DNA from: an uncultured Opitutia bacterium
GTDB lineage: Bacteria > Verrucomicrobiota > Verrucomicrobiia > Opitutales > Opitutaceae
Assembly: GCA_903938935.1 (NCBI GenBank)
Contig: CAJAFD010000014.1
Location: forward strand, 1 to 23,844
Direction of reading: 5' to 3'
DNA length: 23,844 nt
The translations under genes were made by a program, and so were the position numbers. The notes under the pieces are model-generated. The model did no database searches, was not told where the DNA came from, and worked only from the letters and a program-made list of their open reading frames with translations. Positions 1 to 8,421 of the stretch are shown in pieces (positions within the stretch are counted from its first letter, which is position 1; each line of letters opens with the position of its first letter).

Positions 1-309
1 AATGAGACCGCCCATCAAACACATCTGAATGACGACATTGAACCCCTCCATGATCGTCGTCGTGCCGAGCTCCAATTTGAGATCCGGGTAGTCCGCAGTG
101 ACTGAATTTAACGGCCAGAGCAGGACCCCATTAAACTCTTTTAGAAAAACACCGATCAAACACGCGAAAATCAAAAACGTCGCCGCGCATTTGATGATCG
201 TCCAACGCATCTCCTCGAGATGATCGAAAAAGCCCATCGGTTTTTCACGTGGATCGGGCGCCGGTTCGGGGTTCGGCTGTTCGTAAGGAGAATCTTCAGG
301 TGCGCTCAC
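1..309 (-). CDS. tatC: Twin-arginine translocase subunit TatC, 5' part only
   Basis: This is the first 103 codons of TatC, the polytopic inner-membrane core of the Tat system that recognises twin-arginine signal peptides and exports folded proteins. The rest lies beyond the left edge. The translation has a Pro/Glu-rich extension (about residues 1-24), then GFFDHLEEMRW at 26-36, matching the conserved cytoplasmic N-terminal motif. Glu33 and Arg35 correspond by motif to the signal-peptide-binding Glu15 and Arg17 of E. coli TatC. A first membrane segment follows at about 38-56, then a periplasmic loop and the start of the second conserved stretch (about 83-103). The chosen start is GTG at 309; the first in-frame ATG (codon 25) would cut into the motif region. 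No Shine-Dalgarno is visible; a T-rich stretch precedes the start. It is divergent from the CLC gene. No tatA or tatB is seen here. Confidence 0.88.
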   Translation of the reverse strand, partial: MSAPEDSPYEQPNPEPAPDPREKPMGFFDHLEEMRWTIIKCAATFLIFACLIGVFLKEFNGVLLWPLNSVTADYPDLKLELGTTTIMEGFNVVIQMCLMGGLI

Positions 310-468
310 AAGGATGAAAAGTAGTGAAGCATGCACCGTGGGAAACTTTTTCCAAAACAAAAGCGCGATCTCTTTTCCAAGGCCTAATCCTGCCCTCGGT
401 CGCCGCGAGCACCGGTGGGTTGACTCAGCCACAGCCGCGCGATTCCTAACCCGATCACCCCGCGCTCC
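310..468. other. Divergent intergenic region tatC / CLC antiporter
   Basis: This 159-base gap must hold the promoters of both divergent genes. I looked for a fluoride (crcB-type) riboswitch ahead of the CLC gene, because the encoded protein looks fluoride-specific, and could not recognise its conserved core. No convincing -35/-10 pair stood out either. Confidence 0.5.
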
Positions 469-1719
469 ATGACCCCGCCACCCAAGCCCGACTCAAGCCC
501 CAAGCCTCCGCGAGTAGCGCTGGCCGAGTGGTGTCTCTGGGCAATGCCCGTCGGTTTGCTGGCGGGCACCGCGAGTGCGCTGTTTTTATGGTCGCTGGAT
601 CGCGCGACCGAAACCCGGGGAGCCTTCCCGTGGTTACTCTGGTTTCTCCCGGCGGCGGGCTTTGCGGTCGGTTGGATCTATCACCGCATCGGTCAAATAG
701 CCGAAGGCGGGACCAACTTAATTATCGAACAAATCCACGCCCCCGGCGGTGGCATACTAGCCCGACTCGCTCCCTTGGTGCTCCTCGGCACGCTGATCAC
801 CCACCTCTGTGGTGGATCCGCCGGGCGAGAAGGCACCGCGGTGCAAATGGGTGGAAGCATCGCGAGCGTTTTGGGCCGCCGCTTTCAACTGCCGCCGGAT
901 ACGCTTCGCGTCGTGCTGATGGCGGGCGTAGCGGCCGGTTTCGGCTCTGTTTTTGGCACGCCGCTGGCCGGTGCGGTCTTCGCCCTAGAGGTGATCGCAA
1001 AGGATCGCACGCAGCACCGGATGTTACTGCCGCTGCTGGTGGCGAGTTACGTCGGACACCTCACGTGCTCAGCTTGGGGGATTCAGCATGCCATCTATCA
1101 GATCAGCAGCAGCGGCACGAAGCTGAGCGATTTTATCGAGCCGCTGTTGGGGATCAAAGTCATGATCGCCGCGGTAGTTTTTGGCTGCGCGAGTGGTGTG
1201 TTCACCGCGCTCAGTCATCGGTTGAGTGACGCTTTTAAACGGTTCGTGGGATACGCGCCGCTGCGTCCCATGATCGGAGGCCTGATCGTGATCGCGCTCG
1301 TTTATATCGCGGGCACACGGGATTTTCTTGGCCTCGGGGTAAGTTCAACCGACCCCGCGGCCGTGACTTTACTTTCCGCCTTCGAAGCGGGTGGAGCCGG
1401 CCCTTGGAGTTGGGCGTGGAAATTGATTTTCACCGTCGTGACCGTCGCGAGTGGTTTTAAGGGTGGCGAAGTGACACCGCTTTTTTTCATCGGCGCTACG
1501 CTCGGTCACACGCTGGCGCTACTTCTCGGCGCGCCCGTGGATTTATTGGCGGGTTTAGGACTCATCGCCGTATTTGCAGGTGCGACCAAGACTCCCCTCG
1601 CCTGCACGCTCCTCGGCGTCGAACTTTTTGGCGCGCACTACGCGTTGTATTTTGCGGTGGCTTGTTGGCTCGCGCAGCGATGCAGCGGGTCGGCCAGCCT
1701 CTACAAGCGCAACGCCTGA
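469..1719 (+). CDS. CLC-family antiporter, fluoride-specific (CLC-F) type
   Basis: This is a 416-residue polytopic membrane protein of the CLC chloride channel/antiporter family. Visible family motifs are GREGT at 119-123 (the GREGP motif with gating Glu121), GTPLAGAVFALEV at 163-175, GGEVTP at 332-337 (GxFxP region) and GATKTPLACTLLGVELFG at 371-388. Three features point to the fluoride/proton antiporter branch. GREGT replaces GREGP. GGTNLI (80-85) with Asn83 stands where Cl-selective CLCs have the GSGIP serine. Val175 stands where chloride antiporters carry the internal proton Glu (E203 in E. coli ClcA). The expected role is export of cytoplasmic F- in exchange for H+. The ATG at 469 gives a short cytoplasmic Pro-rich N-terminus; no Shine-Dalgarno is seen. 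The neighbours give no functional link. The CLC family call is secure; the fluoride assignment is inferred from motifs. Confidence 0.85.
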   Translation: MTPPPKPDSSPKPPRVALAEWCLWAMPVGLLAGTASALFLWSLDRATETRGAFPWLLWFLPAAGFAVGWIYHRIGQIAEGGTNLIIEQIHAPGGGILARLAPLVLLGTLITHLCGGSAGREGTAVQMGGSIASVLGRRFQLPPDTLRVVLMAGVAAGFGSVFGTPLAGAVFALEVIAKDRTQHRMLLPLLVASYVGHLTCSAWGIQHAIYQISSSGTKLSDFIEPLLGIKVMIAAVVFGCASGVFTALSHRLSDAFKRFVGYAPLRPMIGGLIVIALVYIAGTRDFLGLGVSSTDPAAVTLLSAFEAGGAGPWSWAWKLIFTVVTVASGFKGGEVTPLFFIGATLGHTLALLLGAPVDLLAGLGLIAVFAGATKTPLACTLLGVELFGAHYALYFAVACWLAQRCSGSASLYKRNA

Positions 1720-1724
1720 GGGTA

Positions 1725-1749
1725 AACCAGCCGCGCCGCGGCGCTGGTT
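1725..1749. terminator. Hairpin between convergent CLC gene and cimA
   Basis: AACCAGC (1725-1731) pairs with GCTGGTT (1743-1749). Two further G-C pairs are possible inside the loop if one base is bulged. The hairpin fills the short gap between two convergent genes and overlaps the cimA stop codon (1748-1750). No T-run follows on either strand, so it could be a bidirectional terminator of the non-canonical kind or just GC-rich structure. Confidence 0.35.
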
Positions 1750-3310
1750 AGCCCAAAGACAATTTGTAGTCCACCGCGTCGCGCAATGCTTCCCAACTGG
1801 CGTCGATGATATTATCACTCACGCCAACGGTACCCCAGACCGTGCGACCATCGCCACTTTCGATCAAAACGCGGGTGCGCGAATTGGTACCCGCGCCGCT
1901 CTCGAGGATGCGCACCTTATAATCACGCAAAACCAATTCCCGCAGCTGAGGATAGGTCTTTTCGAGCGCCAGACGCAGCGCCTTATCGAGCGCCCCGACC
2001 GGGCCCGTACATTCGGCCACGGTGTGCACCGATTCGCCGCCAACGCGGATTTTGACCGTAGCCTCCGCCCAGAGATCCTCGCCGTGACGCTCGATGATCA
2101 CGCGATAGGTCTCGACTTCAAAAAACGTTTTCCGTTGCCCGAGCGCGGCGCCGACCAAGAGGCGAAACGAAGCATCCGCCGCTTCGTATTCGTAGCCGCG
2201 GAACTCGCGCTCTTTGAGTTGCTCGATCAACGCCTTCATCTCGGGACGTTTTTCATCCAGCTCGAGGCCGAGTTCTTTAGCCTTAAGCGCGAGACTGCTG
2301 CGACCCGCCATGTCCGAGACGAGTACACGGGTGCGGTTACCCACGAGTGCGGGGTCGATGTGCTCGTAACTACGCGCGACCTTTTGCGCCGCGTTGGCGT
2401 GCAAGCCGCCCTTGTGCGCAAACGCCGATTGACCGACAAACGGCGCCTTCGGGTCCGGCCGCAGATTCGCGAGCTCGTCGAAAAACAGCGAGAGATCGCG
2501 CAGTTGCGCCAAATTACTCGCGCAACGCGCCGTGCAATCCATCTTTAAAAACAAATTTGCGAGGACTGTGGTGAGATTGGCATTCCCGACGCGTTCGCCG
2601 TAGCCGTTGGCGGTACCTTGGACGAGGCGCGCGCCCGCGGTCACGCCGGCTAGAGTGAGCGCGACGCCCAAGCCACTGTCGTTGTGACAATGTACGCCGA
2701 TTTTCTCGCCGCCAAATTCCCGCACCGCGTGCGCGACGATGCCCTTAAAATCATCTACGAGCGTCCCGCCGTTGGTGTCACAGAGCGTGAGGTTGCTCGC
2801 GCCGCCGCGCAACGCCGCCGCCAAGGTGCGAATCGCATACTCAGGATCGGCCTTGTAACCGTCGAAAAAATGCTCGGCATCGTAAACCACCTCGCGACCC
2901 TGCGCGACTAGGTAGCGCGTGGAATCTTCGATCATCGCGAGATTTTCTTCGAGCGTCGTGCGCAGAATTTCCGTGACGTGCAGCGTCCACGTTTTACCCA
3001 CGATCGTCATCACGGGCATGCCGCTATCAAGCAGCGTGCGCAGTTGCGGATCTTCGTCCGCCTTCGCTCCGGCGCGACGGGTAGAACCAAAGGCCGCCAG
3101 CCGCGCGTGCTTCAGCTTGAGGTGTTTCGCCTCGGCGAAAAACGTAATGTCCCGCGGATTAGAGCCAGGAAACCCACCCTCGATGTAGTCGACGCCAAAT
3201 TGATCTAAGCGCTCAGCAATGCGCAGCTTGTCGGCCACAGAAAAGCTGATGCCCTCACCTTGCGTGCCATCACGCAACGTCGTGTCGTAGATTTTGACCG
3301 CGGTACTCAT
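1748..3310 (-). CDS. cimA: (R)-citramalate synthase
   Basis: The product (520 residues) condenses pyruvate and acetyl-CoA to citramalate, the first step of the threonine-independent route to 2-oxobutanoate and isoleucine. The N-terminal HMGL-like TIM barrel shows YDTTLRDGTQ at 8-17 (Arg13, Asp14) and the metal-binding HCHND at 207-211, followed by VGNANL at 241-246. The C-terminal part (about 390-520) fits the LeuA-type regulatory domain. Length and the ITFFAEAKHLKLKHA stretch (55-69) fit the CimA subgroup better than LeuA or homocitrate synthase. The frame is open 13 codons further upstream, but Met at 3310 begins directly before the family's usual start (MSTAVKIYDTTLRDG), so I chose it. It is a single gene, convergent with the CLC gene and divergent from the cyclase. 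No Shine-Dalgarno is seen. Confidence 0.93.
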   Translation of the reverse strand: MSTAVKIYDTTLRDGTQGEGISFSVADKLRIAERLDQFGVDYIEGGFPGSNPRDITFFAEAKHLKLKHARLAAFGSTRRAGAKADEDPQLRTLLDSGMPVMTIVGKTWTLHVTEILRTTLEENLAMIEDSTRYLVAQGREVVYDAEHFFDGYKADPEYAIRTLAAALRGGASNLTLCDTNGGTLVDDFKGIVAHAVREFGGEKIGVHCHNDSGLGVALTLAGVTAGARLVQGTANGYGERVGNANLTTVLANLFLKMDCTARCASNLAQLRDLSLFFDELANLRPDPKAPFVGQSAFAHKGGLHANAAQKVARSYEHIDPALVGNRTRVLVSDMAGRSSLALKAKELGLELDEKRPEMKALIEQLKEREFRGYEYEAADASFRLLVGAALGQRKTFFEVETYRVIIERHGEDLWAEATVKIRVGGESVHTVAECTGPVGALDKALRLALEKTYPQLRELVLRDYKVRILESGAGTNSRTRVLIESGDGRTVWGTVGVSDNIIDASWEALRDAVDYKLSLG

Positions 3311-3538
3311 GCGAAGGCAGAAAGTTGCCGCTTCCGCCCACCGAGGCAAGGGAGCTTTTACACCGCATCTTCAGCGCAGCCCTAAGCTCAAGCTAAGCAC
3401 CAAAACCGCCGGTGCGAAGCCGCGCGATGCCGTTTAAGACCAAGGCAGAATCGGCTAGATAGTTGCCGCCGAGCCGACGCAGATGCGATGGGTTTTCTAG
3501 TTGAGCCAATTCTCTCTGGCGGAAACGCTCAGGCATCC
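3311..3538. other. Divergent intergenic region cimA / cyclase
   Basis: This gap of roughly 180-230 bases (depending on the cyclase start) should hold two divergent promoters. I see no clear -35/-10 pair. A 6-bp inverted repeat TCGGCT/AGCCGA (3451-3456 and 3472-3477) with a 15-base loop is present but weak. No T-box or Ile/Leu-rich leader peptide was recognised ahead of cimA. Confidence 0.4.
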
Positions 3539-5719
3539 ATGAACCCGCGCTCGTTGGAATCGATCAAAGCCTATTTATTACCTACGGCACTTTGCATCGG
3601 ACTGGCCTTCGCTTTGGGCCAGACGTCGTGGTTGCAGCATCTCGAAAACCTCACGCAAGACCAAGTCACTCGATTTCGCGTCCGTTTTCAGCCGCTGCCC
3701 GACGATCGCGTCATGATCGTCGGCATCGACGATCACAGCATCAACGAGCTGGGCCGCTGGCCCTGGGATCGCAAAATCCACGGCCAATTCATGCAAGCGA
3801 TCGCCTTCGGTAAACCGGCCGTGGTCGCTTGGGATATTTTATTCGTCGATCCAGCCGCCGGCGACGATGGGTTCAAAGTCGGAGCTGCTAAGTTAAACGG
3901 GCGCGTCGTGTTTGGAGCGTATTCGACCGACGAAGACCTGCCTCAGCCGCCGTCTCTGCCCGCCGCCAATCAACCCCTGCGTCGCATCAGCGGCGATGCG
4001 AGTCGCCTGCCGGCCGCCCCGTTCGCGATGCGCCCGATTATTCCGTTGCAGGAAGTCGGCGTGAGCGCGTTTTGCAACACCACCGCCGGCCCCGATGGTA
4101 TCCGGCGTGAAATGCCGCTGCTGCACCGCGTCGACGAACAAATTTACCCGAGTTTCGCGCTACAGACGTTGATGACGTATGGAAATCTCACGCCCAAGCA
4201 GGTGCGCGTGGTGCTGGGTGAAGCCATTTACCTCGAAGGAGAGACGTTTCAGCGCCGCATCCCCATCAATGCCGCCGGAGAATATCTGATCAACTACCGC
4301 TACGGCATCGCCGGCAGCAACAGCATCAGTTACTACCCGCTCGCCGAGGGCTATAAACGTCAGTTCATCGAACACGACCCGCAAGCGGGCCTGCCGAGCG
4401 TCACCCAAAAAATCCTGCTCGTCGGTTTATTTTCCACCGGATTGACCGACAACGGAGTGACGCCGTTCGAGCCCGACAGCCCGCTCGTGCTCACTCAAGC
4501 CAACACAATTGATAACATCCTGCGCGAGGATTTCGCCCGCCGTTTGCCTGAGGGAATCGTCCTGCTGGCCACCCTCCTCATCAGTTTAGTGAGTGTCGCT
4601 TACTGGCCCAAACGCGCCCTGCGACTTCAGGCGCTCGGCGCGCTCTTCTTGCCGATCATTTATATCGGAATCGCCGCGCTGCTTTGGATTCGCTGGAGTC
4701 TATGGACGCCGCTGTGGTGGCCACTCATCGGCTTCGGCGCGCTCCAAATCGTGATGATCGTCCGCCAACTCTTGATCGAGCGCCGCGCCAAACAACGCAT
4801 CACGGGAATGTTCGGCACCTACGTCTCGCCCGAGATCGTCAACCGCATGGTGGAATCCGGCAAATCCCCGGAACTCGGCGGTCACGCCGAAAACATCACC
4901 GCCTACTTTTCAGACATCCAATCGTTCTCCGCTTTTTCCGAAAAATTACCGCCTGATCGCCTCGTTGAGTTGATGAACGAGTACCTCACGGCCTGCACCG
5001 ATATCATCCACGCGGAGGGCGGCACGCTCGACAAATATATCGGCGATGGCGTGGTCGCGATGTTTGGCGCGCCCCTGCCCTTGCCCGATCACGCCCTACG
5101 CGCCTGCGTCGCCAGTCAACGCATCCAAGTCAAACTCACCGAACTCCGCGCTAAATGGAAAGCCGAGGGTAAGCGCTGGCCGGAAATCGTACACGAGATG
5201 CACTCTCGCATCGGGCTCAACAGCGGACCCGTCATCGTCGGCAACATGGGCAGTCGCACGCGTTTCAACTACACGATGATGGGCGACAACGTAAACCTCG
5301 CCGCCCGGATGGAAAGTGGCGCGAAGAACTGGGGCGTGTATTCCATGTGCTCCGACTCGACGCGCGACGCCTGCATCCGCGACGGCGGCGATCGGGTGGT
5401 CTTTCGGTCCCTCGGCCGCATCCTCGTCAAAGGCCGGACTACCGCGGTGCCGATCTTCGAAATTGTTGGCCTCAAAGAAACGGTCTCAGCGTCGACCCAC
5501 GAATGCGTACGGATCTTCGAACTCGCCCTCGCCCGCTACTACGCACGCGATTGGGCCGGCGCGCTCACGCTCTTCGCGCAGAGTGATGCACTCGAGCCCA
5601 CCCCAGCGCAGAGCCGCACGACTAATCCGTCGCGCGTTTACCTTGAGATCGTGCGCCGCTATCAAATCGCTCCTCCCGATGAAACGTGGGAAGGCGAATA
5701 CGTGATGACGTTGAAATAA
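3539..5719 (+). CDS. CHASE2-domain class III adenylate/guanylate cyclase
   Basis: This is an integral membrane signalling enzyme, about 726 residues. A first membrane segment (about 11-30) leads into a CHASE2-type extracytoplasmic sensor domain (about 40-330; VMIVGIDDHSINELGRWPWDR is its typical start). Three closely spaced membrane helices (about 339-357, 365-390, 392-414) then lead to a cytoplasmic class III cyclase domain. The metal-binding aspartates are visible as FSDIQ (Asp459) and GDGVVAMFG (Asp503). Lys499 and Thr579 fit ATP specificity, and GDNVNLAAR carries the transition-state Asn586 and Arg590. All catalytic residues are present, so activity is expected, probably making cAMP. The C-terminal 70 residues look helical, TPR-like. 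ATG 3488 gives 17 extra residues with no signal character; ATG 3539 puts the usual short N-terminus before the first helix. The ligand is unknown, and no cAMP receptor gene is nearby. Confidence 0.9.
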   Translation: MNPRSLESIKAYLLPTALCIGLAFALGQTSWLQHLENLTQDQVTRFRVRFQPLPDDRVMIVGIDDHSINELGRWPWDRKIHGQFMQAIAFGKPAVVAWDILFVDPAAGDDGFKVGAAKLNGRVVFGAYSTDEDLPQPPSLPAANQPLRRISGDASRLPAAPFAMRPIIPLQEVGVSAFCNTTAGPDGIRREMPLLHRVDEQIYPSFALQTLMTYGNLTPKQVRVVLGEAIYLEGETFQRRIPINAAGEYLINYRYGIAGSNSISYYPLAEGYKRQFIEHDPQAGLPSVTQKILLVGLFSTGLTDNGVTPFEPDSPLVLTQANTIDNILREDFARRLPEGIVLLATLLISLVSVAYWPKRALRLQALGALFLPIIYIGIAALLWIRWSLWTPLWWPLIGFGALQIVMIVRQLLIERRAKQRITGMFGTYVSPEIVNRMVESGKSPELGGHAENITAYFSDIQSFSAFSEKLPPDRLVELMNEYLTACTDIIHAEGGTLDKYIGDGVVAMFGAPLPLPDHALRACVASQRIQVKLTELRAKWKAEGKRWPEIVHEMHSRIGLNSGPVIVGNMGSRTRFNYTMMGDNVNLAARMESGAKNWGVYSMCSDSTRDACIRDGGDRVVFRSLGRILVKGRTTAVPIFEIVGLKETVSASTHECVRIFELALARYYARDWAGALTLFAQSDALEPTPAQSRTTNPSRVYLEIVRRYQIAPPDETWEGEYVMTLK

Positions 5720-5748
5720 TTCCTCGCCCGACCGCCACCCGCAGAGGA

Positions 5749-7110
5749 TTAGACTGCGTGTTGCTCAATAAAACCACGGATCGAGGTCGCGTCGGTCTTC
5801 AGCAAATATTTCTGCACCGGCCGCGACTTCAACGCCTCCAAGCTCGGGTCCTTGGGTTCGATACCGATGGCGGAAACAATCGTGTCGGGAAACTTGGCCG
5901 GACTCGCCGTCGCCAGCACCACGCTCGGGCGATCCTGCGCCAATTCCGCGAAACCACAGGCCGTGTGCGGATCGACGATGTAGCCAAAGCGTTCGTAAAC
6001 CGAGCGGATGATCCCCGGAATCTGCGCATCTGTGCAGCGCGACGCGCTCAGCGTGTCGCGTGCAAAATTTTCAAATTGGTACCCGCCGGTCGACTTAAAC
6101 GTCTGCATGACATCGCGCACCTTGGCCGCGTCGCCACCCACGCTCAGGTACAAGAAACGCTCAAAGTTGCTCGATACTTGAATATCCATCGAGGGAGCCA
6201 GACTCGGCGCGACGGCTGAGACGCGGTAGTCTCCCGTCGTGAACAGACGGTAGAGAATATCATTCTGATTGGTCGCGACCTTGAAGCTGCGCAGTGGTAC
6301 GCCCATTTTTTGGAGCAGCCAACCCGCGAGCACGTTGCCAAAATTGCCCGTCGGCACCACAAACTCCGTCTCGGCGCGCGTCGCCGCTGGCAGCCGCAAA
6401 AAGGCGTACAAATAATAAACCGACTGCGCCAACACCCGGGCGATGTTGACCGAATTCACCGCCGAGAGGCGGTGTTGTTGGCGGAATTTTTGGTCGCCGA
6501 AAATTTCTTTCAATGACGTCTGCGCGTCGTCGAACGAGCCATCAACGGCGAGGGCGAAGACATTCGCCGCGCCGGTGCACGCCATTTGGCGCTCCTGGAG
6601 CGGCGACACGCGTCCGTCGGGATAGAGAATAAAAATCGCCGCCCCAGGCTTACCAAGCAGGCCGTGGATCGCCGCCGCACCTGTGTCGCCGGAAGTGGCG
6701 CCGAGGACGTTGATCGATTCGCGGCGCAACGTGCACTGGTGCCCGTAGAGATTACCGAGGAGTTGCAGCGCGAAATCTTTAAACGCCAACGTCGGGCCGT
6801 GAAACAACTCGAGGACGTGGAGATTTTTTGAGAGTTCCTTCAGCGGGGCGATGGTCGGATCGGAAAACGTCGTGTAAGACTGCGCGACCAACGCACGCAG
6901 GGTCTCCGGCGGAATATCCGTCGCAAAACGTCGCAAAAATTCGAAACAGAGCTCAGCGTAACCGAGCGTCTCAAAGCGGCGGAGGTCAGCCGCGGAAAAC
7001 TGCGGGAGCGTCTCCGGTAAATACAACCCACCGTCGGGCGCCAAACCGATGGCGACGGCATCGGAGAAACCGACGGGCTCGGTCAATCCGCGGGTGGAAA
7101 GGTAGCGCAT
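5749..7110 (-). CDS. thrC: Threonine synthase
   Basis: The product (453 residues) converts O-phosphohomoserine to threonine with pyridoxal phosphate. It belongs to the longer E. coli/yeast-like class, shown by the N-terminus MRYLSTRG and a length near 450. HGPTLAFKDF (104-113) carries the PLP lysine Lys111. LGATSGDTGAAA (136-147) is the phosphate-binding loop, followed by the conserved YPDGRVSPLQERQM stretch. It is the last gene of the serA-plsY-hom-lysC-thrC block and lies 76 bases after lysC, the largest gap in the block; that gap contains a strong hairpin. The homoserine kinase gene (thrB) that would supply its substrate is not in the window. The start is ATG at 7110, preceded by CCTTTTTCTC and no Shine-Dalgarno. 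Confidence 0.94.
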   Translation of the reverse strand: MRYLSTRGLTEPVGFSDAVAIGLAPDGGLYLPETLPQFSAADLRRFETLGYAELCFEFLRRFATDIPPETLRALVAQSYTTFSDPTIAPLKELSKNLHVLELFHGPTLAFKDFALQLLGNLYGHQCTLRRESINVLGATSGDTGAAAIHGLLGKPGAAIFILYPDGRVSPLQERQMACTGAANVFALAVDGSFDDAQTSLKEIFGDQKFRQQHRLSAVNSVNIARVLAQSVYYLYAFLRLPAATRAETEFVVPTGNFGNVLAGWLLQKMGVPLRSFKVATNQNDILYRLFTTGDYRVSAVAPSLAPSMDIQVSSNFERFLYLSVGGDAAKVRDVMQTFKSTGGYQFENFARDTLSASRCTDAQIPGIIRSVYERFGYIVDPHTACGFAELAQDRPSVVLATASPAKFPDTIVSAIGIEPKDPSLEALKSRPVQKYLLKTDATSIRGFIEQHAV

Positions 7111-7156
7111 GAGAAAAAGGGCGCGGGACGTGATCGCCCGAAAAAGGTCAAGTTAA

Positions 7157-7186
7157 GGCGGCGGGTTTGAGTTCACCCGCTCCGCC
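7157..7186 (-). terminator. Strong hairpin between lysC and thrC
   Basis: On the + strand GGCG-GCGGGT (7157-7166) pairs with ACCCGC (7175-7180) and CGCC (7183-7186). This gives a 10-bp GC-rich stem with an 8-base loop and a 2-base bulge, starting one base after the lysC stop codon. In the transcribed (minus) direction it is followed by TTAACTTGACCTTTTT, an imperfect T-tract. It could be a partial terminator, an attenuator, or an RNA-processing or stability element that sets thrC below lysC expression. Confidence 0.5.
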
Positions 7187-8404
7187 TCAAGCTTGATCGA
7201 GGTGAAACGCGGCGTGGGCGACGCGAGCGGCTTCTTCGACGCGGTCGAGATCGATCACGACGGAAATTTTAATCTCCGAGGTGCTGATGAGCTCGATGTT
7301 GATGCCGGCTTCGGCGAGCGCTTGGAAGAGCGTCGCGGCGACACCGCTGTGCGTCTTCATGCCGACGCCGACGACCGAGAGTTTGGCGATGTGTTCGTGG
7401 ACGGCGACTTGACCGCCGCCGATCGCGGCGAGCACGGGCTCGAGCGCTTTGACGGCCTTGCGCGTGTCGGTCTGGGGTACGGTGAAAGTGAGGTTGGCCA
7501 CACCGTGGCGGCCGACGTTTTGTACGATCATGTCGACGAGGACGGAGGCGTCAGCGAGGGCGCGGAAGACCTTCGCGGCCGAGCCGGGCTTATCGACGAT
7601 GTTACTGACGATGACCTTGGCCTGGTCTTTGTCGACGGCGACACCGCGCACGACGACTTTTTCCATGTAGGCGACTTCTTTTTTCACGATGGTTCCTGGA
7701 TTGTGGTTAAAGGAGGAGCGGACTTCAAAAACGACGTCGTACTTCGCCGCGAATTCGACGGAGCGAGACTGCATGACCTTGGAGCCGGACGAGGCGAGTT
7801 CGAGCATCTCGTCATAGCTGATCTCGGGGATTTTTTTGGCGTTTTTCACCACGCGAGGATCGGCGGTGTAGACGCCATCAACATCGGTGTAGATCTCGCA
7901 TTTGTCGGCCTTGAGGGCGGCGGCGAGTGCGATGGCGGTGAGATCGGAACCACCGCGACCGAGGGTCGTGATGCGGCCTTCGTCATCCGCACCTTGAAAG
8001 CCGGCGACGATGATAATGCGGCCGGCTTTGAGCTCTTTCTCCATGGGCTTCGGATTGATGCCTTGGATCTTCGCCTTGGTGTGAACCTTGTCGGTAAAGA
8101 TGCCGGCTTGGGCGCCGGTGTAGCTGACGGCGTCGGCGCCGATGCCTTGGAGGGCCATGGCGACGAGGGCGATGGTTTCTTGTTCGCCGATGGCTAGGAG
8201 CTGGTCGAGTTCGCGTTCGCTGGGATCGGGGCAGACGGCTTTGGCGCGGGCGATGAGCTCGTTGGTCACGCCAGCGCGAGCGGAGACGACGACGACGACC
8301 TCGTTGCCTTCGTCGCGAGTGCCTTTAATGCGCTCGGCGACTTTTTTAATGCGTTCGACGTCACCGACGGAGGTGCCGCCATATTTTTGGACGATACGGG
8401 CCAT
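7187..8404 (-). CDS. lysC: Aspartate kinase
   Basis: The product (405 residues) phosphorylates aspartate, the committed step to lysine, threonine, methionine and diaminopimelate. The kinase domain starts with MARIVQKYGGTSVG (KxGGTS nucleotide motif at 7-12). It also contains TTLGRGGSDLTAIALAAAL, the ATP/aspartate-binding stretch of the amino acid kinase fold. Two tandem ACT domains follow after about residue 260, for feedback control; the length matches monofunctional aspartokinases. The open frame runs 105 codons further upstream into hom, but the Arg-rich, non-homologous extension shows that the true start is ATG 8404. It is 17 bases downstream of hom. An internal MEKVVVRG start (ACT part only) is conceivable, as in aspartokinases with separate beta subunits, but this is inference only. 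Confidence 0.95.
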   Translation of the reverse strand: MARIVQKYGGTSVGDVERIKKVAERIKGTRDEGNEVVVVVSARAGVTNELIARAKAVCPDPSERELDQLLAIGEQETIALVAMALQGIGADAVSYTGAQAGIFTDKVHTKAKIQGINPKPMEKELKAGRIIIVAGFQGADDEGRITTLGRGGSDLTAIALAAALKADKCEIYTDVDGVYTADPRVVKNAKKIPEISYDEMLELASSGSKVMQSRSVEFAAKYDVVFEVRSSFNHNPGTIVKKEVAYMEKVVVRGVAVDKDQAKVIVSNIVDKPGSAAKVFRALADASVLVDMIVQNVGRHGVANLTFTVPQTDTRKAVKALEPVLAAIGGGQVAVHEHIAKLSVVGVGMKTHSGVAATLFQALAEAGINIELISTSEIKISVVIDLDRVEEAARVAHAAFHLDQA

Positions 8405-8421
8405 GGTCTGGTTTGAAAAAA

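Noticed and set aside
1574..2548. 324-codon open frame on + strand across the CLC end and cimA
   Set aside because: Overlaps two secure genes; Arg-rich translation without motifs.
3311..3349. 13-codon upstream extension of cimA
   Set aside because: The family start MSTAVKIYDTTLRDG is at 3310; the extension has no similarity to the family.
5721..5748. TCCTC/GAGGA inverted repeat between the cyclase and thrC
   Set aside because: Only 5 bp with an 18-base loop and no T-run; too weak to call a terminator.
7193..8197. 334-codon open frame on + strand opposite lysC
   Set aside because: Antisense shadow of lysC with a repetitive Asp/Gly-rich translation.
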